DNA from: Paenibacillus herberti
GTDB taxonomy: Bacteria; Bacillota; Bacilli; Paenibacillales; Paenibacillaceae
Length of the DNA: 64,000 bases
Reading direction: 5' to 3'
Assembly: GCF_002233675.1 (NCBI RefSeq)
Contig: NZ_NMUQ01000001.1
Location: 1,129,212 to 1,193,211, forward strand
Part shown: piece by piece, positions 17,337 through 25,712 of the stretch
Position numbering within the stretch: position 1 is the stretch's first letter
Layout: each line of letters opens with the position of its first letter
The notes under the pieces: model-generated
What the model saw: the letters and a program-made list of their open reading frames with translations, nothing else
Databases searched by the model: none
What the model was told of the DNA's origin: nothing
Program-made: the position numbers and the translations under genes

Positions 17337-17721
17337 TGCGTATGGAATTCTGGCGGCTTTGTTTGTGCTGTTCGGAGCTCTACTCAGCCTGTTCAGCGCC
17401 TTAGGGCTGATCCGTCTGCCCGATGTTTACTTGCGCTCGCATGCTGCGACCAAGAGTGCCACACTGGGTGTATTGTTCATCTTATCAGGAGCTTTCCTGT
17501 ACTACTGGTTAGTGGAAGATCTCGTCAGTTTCAAGCTGGTGCTCGGTATTGTGTTCGTGTTCCTGACTGGCCCCGTAGCGGGGCATCTGAATGCAAGAGC
17601 TGCCTACCGGACCGGTGTTCATCTTTGGGAACAAAGCACGCAGGATGACTTGAAGGAAGCGTTACAACAGGAGCGCGCCGAGGCCAAAAAGAATGCCGAA
17701 AAATCACACAAACTTCAATAG
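17329..17721 (+). CDS. mrpG: Mrp antiporter subunit G
   Basis: The 130-residue last subunit has three membrane helices. Motifs typical of MrpG are LGLIRLPDVYLRSHAATKSATLGV and FLTGPVAGHLNARAAYR. A charged C-terminal tail follows. It overlaps mrpF by 8 bp. No strong terminator follows immediately. Confidence 0.94.
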   Translation: MNSAYGILAALFVLFGALLSLFSALGLIRLPDVYLRSHAATKSATLGVLFILSGAFLYYWLVEDLVSFKLVLGIVFVFLTGPVAGHLNARAAYRTGVHLWEQSTQDDLKEALQQERAEAKKNAEKSHKLQ

Positions 17722-17873
17722 TTTAAGGCGATATCGACATATAACCTAAAATTTCCCTCTTTTATAGCCGAAAAAGACATAGATTGTGTTAAAGCCGAAT
17801 TTCAAGCAGGAATTTTTGTAAAAACAAGGGAAGAAAGGATGGGTATGTTAAAGAACGAACTAGGGGGATTTAT

Positions 17874-18437
17874 ATGTTTAAAATAATCAGCCAGGAAAAG
17901 GAGCTAGCGCAGTTTCACTTTATTTGGATGACCGTGTGGAGAGAAAAGGGGTTTGAGTTTGAATTCGCGGAACGCGTGCTTGATCGCAGACTAATTCTGT
18001 CACCCCAAGGTGACTACTGCGGCACGGCTGAAATCAGGTCTTATGCGACCGAGGCAGCTGAGCTGGAACAGATCGCTCCCTTTTCATCCTTGCCGGAGAT
18101 AGCGATGAATCCCGACCGCGTCGTGGTCGCTGATAAAATTGCACTGCTTCGGGAGCATCGGGGCAAATATATGAATGAAATGTTATCCTGCCTCGTTCAC
18201 ATGTCGGACAAACAAGGCGCGCTTTGGTGCGCAGCACTATTGGAGCCGGTGCTTAGCCGGGCGCTGCGGATCACATTCAAAGTACCCATGATCGTAATGG
18301 GAGAGAAGCAGCCGTACAAGGGAGATTACGTTGTGCCGGTGCTCATTCCTGTTGGGGAAATTATTAAAGATCCGGCGCGGCATCCTTGGCTGTCCTATAG
18401 CCATTGTTTTGAGGAGAATCAGCCCGCATTTGCATGA
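17874..18437 (+). CDS. LuxI/GNAT-like acyltransferase-type protein
   Basis: The 187-residue soluble protein resembles the autoinducer-synthase/N-acyl amino acid synthase branch of the GNAT fold. The N-terminal FHFIWMTVWREKGFEFEF is followed by DRRLILSPQGDYCGTAEIRSY, which has the order expected for the LuxI core (aromatic R-W entry loop, Asp, beta strand, G-T-xR). A central RVVVADKIALLREHRGKYMNEML could be the acyl-CoA or ACP contact region. The identification is by pattern only. The ATG follows an AGGGGG site. It lies 40 bp upstream of a chemoreceptor gene, possibly in the same transcript. It could instead be an ordinary GNAT enzyme. Confidence 0.45.
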   Translation: MFKIISQEKELAQFHFIWMTVWREKGFEFEFAERVLDRRLILSPQGDYCGTAEIRSYATEAAELEQIAPFSSLPEIAMNPDRVVVADKIALLREHRGKYMNEMLSCLVHMSDKQGALWCAALLEPVLSRALRITFKVPMIVMGEKQPYKGDYVVPVLIPVGEIIKDPARHPWLSYSHCFEENQPAFA

Positions 18438-18477
18438 AGCTGTTGATTCCTGATGCATTATACTTCGTGTTGAGAAA

Positions 18478-19983
18478 GTGGCGGATGGAATGGATGTATC
18501 ATTGACGGTATTGGACAAGCGTAACCGACTGTTTGTTAAATTGATCTGGGGTCTGCTGGCGTTAGGAGTCGCGGCGGATTATGGGGCAGGTTTACCGAGC
18601 TCTATGATCTGGATGTTAGTGATTATTGGAAGTTTGACTTGTGGATTCGCAACGCTTTTGACTTATATGCGGGTATTCAGATCTTCCATCATGTATTTGG
18701 TCGCCAGTATTTTAACACTGATCATCGTTCTGCTTATCGTTTCGGACCCTAATCCGATCGTCAGTACTTATTTCATGGTTTATGTGAACATTGGTTTGAT
18801 GACTCTTTACGCGAACTATAAGCCGATTATTTTCTCTGGCGTGCTCGGAATGGGTGTCAGCACTTATCTGTATTTAACTCCAGAGTATAAAGAAAAGCTG
18901 TTTCCTGGTGAAAGTCTAACTTACCTGTATCTTTACCTGATCCTCTTTACGGTGAGTCTGGTTTTCTCCATGCGCTTCAGTGAGCGATTGCAGCGGCAGG
19001 TCGCAGAGGAAGGCAAAGCTGCTGCTGAGGCAAACCGAGAGTCTGACTTGCTTTTGGAGAAGATGAAGGATACCGTTATGACCTTGGACGACTTCAGCTC
19101 TCGCTACAGTGGAGAGGTAGCCGCAGCGGGACAAGTCTCGCGCGAGGTGACGGCCGCATTCGGCGAAATGAGTGCAGCCTCCGAGCATCAGTCAAGCGCC
19201 ATGCAACGTGTTTCTGCATCGATTGATTCCGTCGAGACAGCGGTCGGCAGCTTGGCCGGTAAAACTTCGTCTTTGGCAGAACTTTCGGAAGAGACGACGG
19301 AGCTTGCTCGCAGCGGCAGCGAAGGTATGTCCCAATTGATGGGATCTATGAACCAGGTGGAGCGCATTATGGCGGGCTTGGTGGAACTGATGGAGGATAT
19401 GGAGCGCCAGAATGCAAAGGTGGGCGACATCAACCGCAGCATTAGCGATATTGCCAGCCAGACCCAGCTGCTCTCGCTCAACGCCTCGATCGAGGCTGCC
19501 CACGCAGGCGAGCAGGGGCGCGGCTTCGCGGTCGTAGCCGATGCGGTAGGCAAGCTGGCCGATAGCTCCAGCATCGCGGCTGGCGACATCGCTGAGATTC
19601 TGGAGAGCACCCGGCAGCGTATGGATGCGGTCAGTGCTGTGGTGGCTGAAGGCCAACAGGCCGTACGAGCGAGCTCCGGGCTGACGGAGGAAGTTGGACA
19701 TTCTGTCGGACGGATCAAAAGCAATAGCGACAAAGTGCTTGAGCATGCCGGTGCTTCCGTGCAGGCATCAGCGCAGCTGGAACAAGAATATCATCAAATC
19801 GCCGGTGATACGGCTTCCATGGCTTCTGTAACCGAGCAGAATCAGGCGTCAATGGAAGAGATCAATGCAAGCATGGCGGAGCAGCATAGCCAGATTGTAG
19901 GCATTGCCAGCGGTTATGAGAAGCTGAACGAGCTCGTAGCCGAGCTGAGGTATCTTGTTCAGCAACGGAGTACGGGGAAATAA
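18478..19983 (+). CDS. Methyl-accepting chemotaxis protein with six-helix membrane domain
   Basis: The protein (about 497-501 residues) begins with five or six closely spaced membrane helices (about 18-175) and no large extracellular sensor. A coiled-coil signalling domain follows, with the invariant hairpin tip ASQTQLLSLNASIEAAHAGEQGRGFAVVADAV. Such receptors signal to CheA/CheW and usually sense membrane-linked or intracellular cues. The start is uncertain: GTG at 18478 or ATG at 18490, both with weak ribosome sites. A terminator follows. Confidence 0.9.
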   Translation: MADGMDVSLTVLDKRNRLFVKLIWGLLALGVAADYGAGLPSSMIWMLVIIGSLTCGFATLLTYMRVFRSSIMYLVASILTLIIVLLIVSDPNPIVSTYFMVYVNIGLMTLYANYKPIIFSGVLGMGVSTYLYLTPEYKEKLFPGESLTYLYLYLILFTVSLVFSMRFSERLQRQVAEEGKAAAEANRESDLLLEKMKDTVMTLDDFSSRYSGEVAAAGQVSREVTAAFGEMSAASEHQSSAMQRVSASIDSVETAVGSLAGKTSSLAELSEETTELARSGSEGMSQLMGSMNQVERIMAGLVELMEDMERQNAKVGDINRSISDIASQTQLLSLNASIEAAHAGEQGRGFAVVADAVGKLADSSSIAAGDIAEILESTRQRMDAVSAVVAEGQQAVRASSGLTEEVGHSVGRIKSNSDKVLEHAGASVQASAQLEQEYHQIAGDTASMASVTEQNQASMEEINASMAEQHSQIVGIASGYEKLNELVAELRYLVQQRSTGK

Positions 19984-20045
19984 TGGTTGTTTCTCCTACG
20001 CATTAGCGTTTTGAAACATTGTTTACTCTCAGGTAGGTTATATTC

Positions 20046-20092
20046 AAACGGATCTGTTGTCGCTATCCAAGCGGAACAGGTCCGTTTTTTAT
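20046..20092 (+). terminator. Terminator after the chemoreceptor
   Basis: AAACGGATCTGTT pairs imperfectly with AACAGGTCCGTTT and leads into TTTTTATTT. Confidence 0.8.
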
Positions 20093-20217
20093 TTAAAACT
20101 GGTTTAAAATGGTTTAAGGATAATTTTGGTAGTACGTAAATTGAAGTTGTGGTAATATATGCCTAATGAACTGGTAATTCTGGAGATTTTCACTCGAAAT
20201 GGGGAAGCTGACCAAGC

Positions 20218-20418
20218 ATGCTTGCACTGTTGGGCCGCGTAGGAATTTTGCTGCTGATCTATTTTCTATTTTTTCTCGGTCCATTCGGCGTCTACTCTGT
20301 TGGTATGGTAGTGTTTCTTTTCTTTGCCCGCATCTCACTAACTCTGTTAGAGGAGAACCCTGGATGGGATCAGCGTGGTTGGAGCCGCTATCGTAATAAA
20401 AGGCGGAGAGGGTTATAA
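20218..20418 (+). CDS. Small hydrophobic membrane protein
   Basis: The 66-residue reading frame has two adjacent hydrophobic segments (LGRVGILLLIYFLFFLG and VYSVGMVVFLFFARISL) and a strongly basic end (RYRNKRRRGL), which suggests a two-helix membrane protein with a cytoplasmic tail. GGGGAAG lies upstream at a slightly long distance. I do not recognise the family. Confidence 0.45.
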   Translation: MLALLGRVGILLLIYFLFFLGPFGVYSVGMVVFLFFARISLTLLEENPGWDQRGWSRYRNKRRRGL

Positions 20419-20459
20419 ATGCTAACGAGTCAGTATGGAGCCGGGCCAGCTGTATGAAC

Positions 20460-20556
20460 GATTACGAGGTTAGTGGGAGTAAGTGAGGGTAACTGAAAGT
20501 AAGTGTGAGTAAGTGTGAGTAAGTGTGAGTGTGAGTGTGAGTGTGAGTGTGAGTGA
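20460..20556 (+). repeat. GTGAGT/GTAAGT simple-sequence repeat
   Basis: Short 6-bp units gtaagt and gtgagt are repeated in tandem across about 95 bp, with the cleanest run at 20505-20555. It lies just before the second palindromic array and is probably prone to slippage. Confidence 0.85.
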
Positions 20557-20563
20557 ACCAATG

Positions 20564-20606
20564 TAGCCCACTTTCGAACCTTCGAAAAGTGGGCTGCATT
20601 TATTCT
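20564..20606. terminator. Inverted repeat resembling a terminator
   Basis: AGCCCACTTTCGAA pairs with TTCGAAAAGTGGGCT (one offset). The T tract is weak, so termination is plausible but not certain. Confidence 0.5.
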
Positions 20607-20642
20607 GGGGGGATTGTGCTAGAGGAACGCAAGCAACGCACT

Positions 20643-21938
20643 CAAGTAGCTGGAGCTACTTGCTTCGGCCAAATGGCCGCGAACGAGCACAAGCAAGTAG
20701 TAAAAGCTACTTGATTCGGCCAAATGGCCGCGAACGAACGAATTCAAGTAGCCAAAGCTACTTGGTTCGGCCGTATTGCCGTGAACGAGCGCAAGCAAGT
20801 AGTCGAAGCTACTTGCTTCGGCCGCATGGCCGCAAACGAGCGCAAGCAAGTAGTCAAAGTTACTTGGTTCGGCCGCATGGCCGCGAATGAGCACGAGCAA
20901 GTAGCCAAAGCTACTTGAATCGGCCAAATGGCCGCGAACGAGCACAAGCAAGTAGTCAAAGCTACTTGATTCGGCCAAATCGCCGATAACGAGCACGCTC
21001 AAGTAGTCAAAGCTACTTGATTCGGCTAAATCGCCGATAAGGAGCACGCTCAAGTAGTCAAAGCTACTTGATTCGGCTAAATCGCCGATAAGGAGCACGC
21101 TCAAGTAGTCGAAGCTACTTGATTCGGCCAAATCGCCGATAACGAGCTCGCTCAAGTAGTCGAAGCTACTTGGTTCGGCCAAATGGCCGCAAACGAGCGC
21201 AAGCAAGTAGTCAAAGCTACTTGATTCGGCTAAATCGCCGATAAGGAGCACGCTCAAGTAGTCAAAGCTACTTGATTCGGCTAAATCGCCGATAAGGAGC
21301 ACGCTCAAGTAGTCGAAGCTACTTGATTCGGCCAAATCGCCGATAACGAGCTCGCTCAAGTAGTCGAAGCTACTTGATTCGGCCAAATCGCCGATAACGA
21401 GCTCGCTCAAGTAGTCGAAGCTACTTGGTTCGGCCAAATGGCCGCAAACGAGCGCAAGCAAGTAGTCGAAGCTACTTGATTCGGCCAAATCGCCGATAAC
21501 GAGCTCGCTCAAGTAGTCGAAGCTACTTGATTCGGCCAAATCGCCGATAACGAGCTCGCTCAAGTAGTCGAAGCTACTTGATTCGGCTAAATCGCCGATA
21601 ACGAGCTCGCTCAAGTAGTCGAAGCTACTTGATTCGGCCAAATCGCCGATAACGAGCTCGCTCAAGTAGTCGAAGCTACTTGATTCGGCCAAATGGCCGC
21701 GAACGAGCGCGAGCAAGTAGTCGAAGCTACTTGATTCGGCCAAATGGCCGCGAACGAACGAATTCAAGTAGACAAAGCTACTTGATTCGGCCAAATGGCC
21801 GCGAACGAGCGCGAGCAAGTAGTCGAAGCTACTTGATTCGGCCATAGTGCGGCAAACGAGCGTCAAACAAGTAGTCCAAGCTACTTGGTTCGGCCAAATC
21901 GCCGATAACGAGCACGCTCAAGTAGTCGAAGCTACTTG
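20643..21938. repeat. 51-bp palindromic tandem array 2 (26 units)
   Basis: Twenty-six units start at 20643 and recur every 51 bp, apart from one 52-bp unit at 21816, to 21919. Each begins CAAGTAG-N6-CTACTTG, the same stem as array 1, and has a second inverted repeat in the linker (CGGCC AAAT GGCCG, or CGGC...GCCG). Loop and linker variants are shared in blocks: units at 21000-21153 resemble those at 21204-21408, which suggests block duplication. The array lies immediately downstream of the crtP stop codon. A 415-codon frame on the minus strand runs through it only because 51 is divisible by three; it lacks a ribosome site. Confidence 0.95.
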
Positions 21939-21965
21939 AGGGTGCCCGCTAACCGAGGCTCAGGC

Positions 21966-23465
21966 TCAGATCGCCTGCGAGCGAGACAGGTCCTCGCGGA
22001 TCAGATCCGCTGTCAGCTGGCCGCTCAGCGTGACCATCGGCACACCGCCGCCCGGATGGGTCGAGCCGCCGACAAAGTAGAGTCCTTCCAGCAGAGGGCT
22101 GCGGCTCGGAATTTTGAAGCCGCCGTTCAGCTTGCGGTCGGTGACGACGCCGTAGATCGATCCGCCGTTCGCTCCGTAGAGCGACTGCAGATCATCCGGG
22201 ATGAACTGCTCCTCGTATACAATATGGGAGCGAAGATCCTCGGCTCCCATGCGCTCCAATTTGTCCAAAACGAGATCCCGGTACGCTCTGCGGTTCTCCT
22301 CCCAGCTCTTGCCTTGCTGGAGCGGCGGAACATGGGTTAGTACGAACCAGTTCTCGCAGCCGTCTGGAGCCTGGCTGGAATCACTTTTGGAGGAGATGCC
22401 GACGTAGACAGTGGGATCGACGGTTGGAACCCGATCCACGAACATATCGTGGAACTCCCGTTCCGGATTGCGGGAGAAAAAGAAATTGTGATGCTTGAAT
22501 TTGTCGTAGCTGCGGTTCACGCCGAGCAGCAGCACATGGCCGGATACGGATGGCTCAAATTTGCCAAGCTTAGCCACCTGGCGTTCATTGCCGGAAACTT
22601 CCTCCAGTAAAGAGCGATGCGCCGGAATTGCCTCCATATTACAAACGACGATATCCGCATACAGCTCTTCTCCGCTGGACAAACGCACTCCGGAGGCGCG
22701 GCCGCCTGTCTCGATAATGCGCGTCACCTCGGCTCCCGTCCGCACAGGAACACCGAGCTCCTGGAGCAGCTTGAGCTCCGCGCGAGCAATCTCGTACATA
22801 CCGCCTTTTACGAAGTAGATGCCAAGCCCCATTTGCACATAAACCAGCTGTGAGAGTACGGCCGGCGCGGCGTAGGGGGAGGATCCTATGTACATCGTGA
22901 AAAACTGGAAGATTTGGCGCAGATGGGGATGCAGCAAATGCTGCTCCGTCAACTGAGAGACGGTTTTCAACGGATCCATGGCGAACAGCTCTTTGAGCGT
23001 ATGCTGATGGCGCAAATCAGGCAATCCCGATAGGGAACGGCTGTAGACGCTTTTCATGCTTAGATCATATTGCTTGCGACAGTAGTCCAGATAGCCGAGG
23101 AACCGCTCGCGATCCTCAGGGGATAATTCACCGATAGCATCCAGCATTGCGGGCAAATCTCCCACTAGATCCAGTACAGTTCCATCCTCATAGAGTCCTC
23201 TCCACTGCGGCTCGACTCTCTGAACCGTCAAGTAATTATGCAGATTTCGGCCTGCCGACTCAAAAAGCTTTTCCAGCGTCCATGGCATCGTAAGAATGGA
23301 AGGACCGGTATCAAACTGATAACCGAGACCTGAACGGATGTTAAGTTTGCCGCCTGCCCGTTCGTTTTTTTCGAGAACGGTCACCTCATGACCGTCCGAC
23401 CGCAGCCGGATTGCCGCTGATAGGCCAGCGAGTCCTCCTCCAACGACGATAATTTTTTTACTCAA
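21966..23465 (-). CDS. crtP: 4,4'-diapolycopene/diaponeurosporene oxygenase (CrtP type)
   Basis: The 499-residue FAD-dependent carotenoid oxidase starts with the dinucleotide-binding motif VVGGGLAGLSAAIRL. It carries GYQFDTGPSILTMPWTLEKLFE, YIGSSPYAAPAVLSQLVY, NMEAIPAHRSLL, HHNFFFSRNPEREF and the C-terminal LYFVGGSTHPGGGVPMVTLSG. These blocks match staphylococcal CrtP, which oxidises the terminal methyl group of C30 carotenoids, better than desaturases CrtI/CrtN as I recall them. The start follows a GGAGGAA site. It is divergent from the glycosyltransferase gene across about 170 bp that should hold both promoters. No crtM or crtN is in the window. Confidence 0.82.
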   Translation of the reverse strand: MSKKIIVVGGGLAGLSAAIRLRSDGHEVTVLEKNERAGGKLNIRSGLGYQFDTGPSILTMPWTLEKLFESAGRNLHNYLTVQRVEPQWRGLYEDGTVLDLVGDLPAMLDAIGELSPEDRERFLGYLDYCRKQYDLSMKSVYSRSLSGLPDLRHQHTLKELFAMDPLKTVSQLTEQHLLHPHLRQIFQFFTMYIGSSPYAAPAVLSQLVYVQMGLGIYFVKGGMYEIARAELKLLQELGVPVRTGAEVTRIIETGGRASGVRLSSGEELYADIVVCNMEAIPAHRSLLEEVSGNERQVAKLGKFEPSVSGHVLLLGVNRSYDKFKHHNFFFSRNPEREFHDMFVDRVPTVDPTVYVGISSKSDSSQAPDGCENWFVLTHVPPLQQGKSWEENRRAYRDLVLDKLERMGAEDLRSHIVYEEQFIPDDLQSLYGANGGSIYGVVTDRKLNGGFKIPSRSPLLEGLYFVGGSTHPGGGVPMVTLSGQLTADLIREDLSRSQAI

Positions 23466-23636
23466 CTCAAGTTCCTCCTCCGTGTTGAAAGGTTAAAAGG
23501 TTCAGGATCGTCTATACTAGGTAGAATCACGAAATCTCCCGTTTTCCTCTTTTAACCATTGTGGGCGGGATTTCAGTAGGTGATACCTCGTTATAGTTAA
23601 AAGTTTTTGAGGATAGCGCGGATAGGGAGGAAAGCG

Positions 23637-25175
23637 ATGAACGTCGAATGGTTCGTGAGCTTGGGTCTGCTGGCCTGCGGGAGCCTGCTGTTATCTGAGA
23701 GAAGACTGAAGGCAGCCCGTCTGGACGCTAGGCAGCAAGTAGGTGAATCTTTTGGCGTGGCTCGTTCGTCAGCGGAAAAGGAAGCGGCAGAACAGAGGTG
23801 GAGCGTCATTATTCCGGCACGAGATGAGGCGGATAATTTGGCTGATCTGCTGCCGCTGCTAGCCAAGCAGACTGTTCCTCCCATCGAGATTATCGTCGTT
23901 GATGACGGTTCAAAAGACGGCACAGCCGAGGCGGCCGCCGCCTATCCCGGCGTAACCGTTATAACGGCGGGCGAGCTGCCGCCCCGCTGGCGCGGCAAAA
24001 ACTGGGCCTGCAGCCGAGGTGCAGAGACGGCCCGTGGGAGCAGGTTGCTTTTTCTTGACGCAGATACGCGTCCGGCTCCGGAATTTTTGACTGCGGCATG
24101 GAGTGCCTGTGGCCCAGGCATTTGCCTGACGATCCAGCCTTGGCATCTGACAGGTAGCCTGCGGGAGCAGCTTTCCGCCTTTTTGAACACGGCCGTTCTG
24201 GCTGGCTCGGGTAGATTCATAGCCGGAAGCAGGCTAGGCGGGAGTAAGGTGGTCGAAAAAACATCCCGTCACTTGGGACAAGTGCAGGGGGAGTCATCCG
24301 CTCCAGCGTCAATTAAGGAACGGGAGGAGTGGCGCAGCAGATGGGGGCTACAGAAGCTGGGGAGCGCCCGCGCCCAGCGTTTGCCCGGAGCGTTCGGGCC
24401 TTGCTTGGCTTGTGACCGAATGGACTATGTGACGGTTGGTGGACATGCTTCCATACGGGGCGAGGTGTTGGATCACGACCGCTTGGCGAGAAGGTTCTCT
24501 GAGCAAGGCATGATGAGCCGTGCCATGCTTGGTGGACAACTGTTAAAGTTCCGCATGTACAGCAGTGGCTGGCGGGAGATGACGGACGGCTGGGCCAAAA
24601 GCATCGCGCTCGGCGCAGGCGGATCGCCGCTCCCTGCGCTGCTGCTCATGATTTTATGGATCAGCGGACTTGCGGGAGCCGCAGTCGGAATTGGAACGGA
24701 GCTTGTTCAGCTCGTCCGCGAGCTAGCACAAGGTTGGACGGCGGACGGAGCAGCTCTCGGAGCGCCAGCGCTGCCGACCATGTTCACAACGCTCGGGCCA
24801 CCTAAGCTGCCGAGCATGCCCACAATGCTCGGGTCACCCGAGCTACCGAACATGTTCACAACGCCTGGGCCACCTGCACTGCTTAACATGCACACAACGC
24901 TCGGGTCCCACGAGCTGCCGAGCATGCCCACAGCGCTCGATGCACCTGCACTATTGAGCATGCTCACATCACTCGGAGCGTCCGCCCTGCTCTACATCCT
25001 CGCCGCGCTAACGGCATGGCGAGTTTGGCGGCATGCAGGTTCATTCAGTCGGACAGCCGCATTCCTTTATCCGCTGCCACTGGTTTATTTTATCGTGGTG
25101 TTCATCTACTCTCTTTATCGCTCCTATATTCGCCGCAGCGTGAGTTGGAAGGGTAGGGACCTCGATGTGGCCTGA
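23637..25175 (+). CDS. crtQ: Family 2 glycosyltransferase, CrtQ-like, with internal repeats
   Basis: The 512-residue GT-A enzyme is expected to glucosylate a C30 carotenoid acid, as CrtQ does in staphyloxanthin synthesis. An N-terminal hydrophobic segment precedes the catalytic domain. WSVIIPARDEADNL begins the domain, EIIVVDDGSKDGT binds the nucleotide, and LFLDADTRPAPEF contains the DxD metal site. LPPRWRGKNWACSRGAE and a later GEVLDHDRLARRF also fit the family. Membrane helices lie near the C terminus. Between two of them, residues 379-450 form six 12-residue repeats. I chose the ATG at 23637 with GGAGGAA upstream over an in-frame TTG at 23607. It overlaps the next gene by 11 bp. Confidence 0.8.
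   Translation: MNVEWFVSLGLLACGSLLLSERRLKAARLDARQQVGESFGVARSSAEKEAAEQRWSVIIPARDEADNLADLLPLLAKQTVPPIEIIVVDDGSKDGTAEAAAAYPGVTVITAGELPPRWRGKNWACSRGAETARGSRLLFLDADTRPAPEFLTAAWSACGPGICLTIQPWHLTGSLREQLSAFLNTAVLAGSGRFIAGSRLGGSKVVEKTSRHLGQVQGESSAPASIKEREEWRSRWGLQKLGSARAQRLPGAFGPCLACDRMDYVTVGGHASIRGEVLDHDRLARRFSEQGMMSRAMLGGQLLKFRMYSSGWREMTDGWAKSIALGAGGSPLPALLLMILWISGLAGAAVGIGTELVQLVRELAQGWTADGAALGAPALPTMFTTLGPPKLPSMPTMLGSPELPNMFTTPGPPALLNMHTTLGSHELPSMPTALDAPALLSMLTSLGASALLYILAALTAWRVWRHAGSFSRTAAFLYPLPLVYFIVVFIYSLYRSYIRRSVSWKGRDLDVA
24771..24986 (+). repeat. Six in-frame 36-bp repeats within the crtQ-like gene
   Basis: Six consecutive 36-bp units begin CTGCCG, CTGCCG, CTACCG, CTGCTT, CTGCCG and CTATTG. 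They encode 12-residue copies such as LPTMFTTLGPPK and LPSMPTMLGSPE. The insert lies in a loop between membrane helices. Confidence 0.9.
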
Positions 25176-25650
25176 GCTTGGGACTACAGCAGTTATTATT
25201 CTTGATGCGGTGGTCTGGCTGCTGCTGCATGCGCTAGCCGTCACCTTCGCGATGCGCATCCCGTGGCAGAGATTGAACAAAGACGGCCCGCTGACTCGTA
25301 TTCGTCCTTTTGAACAGGATGGCCGCTGGTACGAACGCTGGCTGAAAATCCACATCTGGAAAGACTTTCTTCCAGATGGAGGGAGCTGGGTAAAGGCAGG
25401 GTTTGCGAAGCGAAAGCTGCAGGCTAGAAACCGTGACTATCTGCAAAGATTTGTGGCGGAGACGCGGCGAGGCGAGCTTACACACTGGATTTTATTCCTT
25501 CCGTTACCCATTTTCATAGGATGGAATAACGCGTTAGGCATGCTTTTGATGGTGATTTATTGTTTTATCGCGAACATTCCTTGTATTCTCGTTCAACGCT
25601 ACAATCGGGCGCGTCTATTGAAAGTCATGTCGCGAGGGCGGCGATTGTGA
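25165..25650 (+). CDS. crtO: Glycosyl-4,4'-diaponeurosporenoate acyltransferase (CrtO type)
   Basis: The 161-residue membrane protein has an N-terminal helix (VIILDAVVWLLLHALAVTFAM) and two C-terminal helices. Family segments are FEQDGRWYERWLKIHIWKDFLPDGGSW, RFVAETRRGELTHW and ANIPCILVQRYNRARL. In staphyloxanthin synthesis CrtO esterifies the glucose with a fatty acid. The 11-bp overlap with the glycosyltransferase gene supports a shared pathway. Confidence 0.85.
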   Translation: MWPELGTTAVIILDAVVWLLLHALAVTFAMRIPWQRLNKDGPLTRIRPFEQDGRWYERWLKIHIWKDFLPDGGSWVKAGFAKRKLQARNRDYLQRFVAETRRGELTHWILFLPLPIFIGWNNALGMLLMVIYCFIANIPCILVQRYNRARLLKVMSRGRRL

Positions 25651-25712
25651 TATTCTAGATGTTGATATTAGACAGATTGGAAGAATAGAAATAGAGGAGC
25701 TGTCTCGCAGAA

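Noticed and set aside
20619-21866. A 415-codon minus-strand frame of 17-residue repeats (units containing SSSFDYL)
   Set aside because: It begins at a TTG inside the array without a ribosome site. The frame is open only because the DNA period is 51 bp, and the conserved feature is the DNA palindrome. A real repeat protein is not excluded but is not supported.
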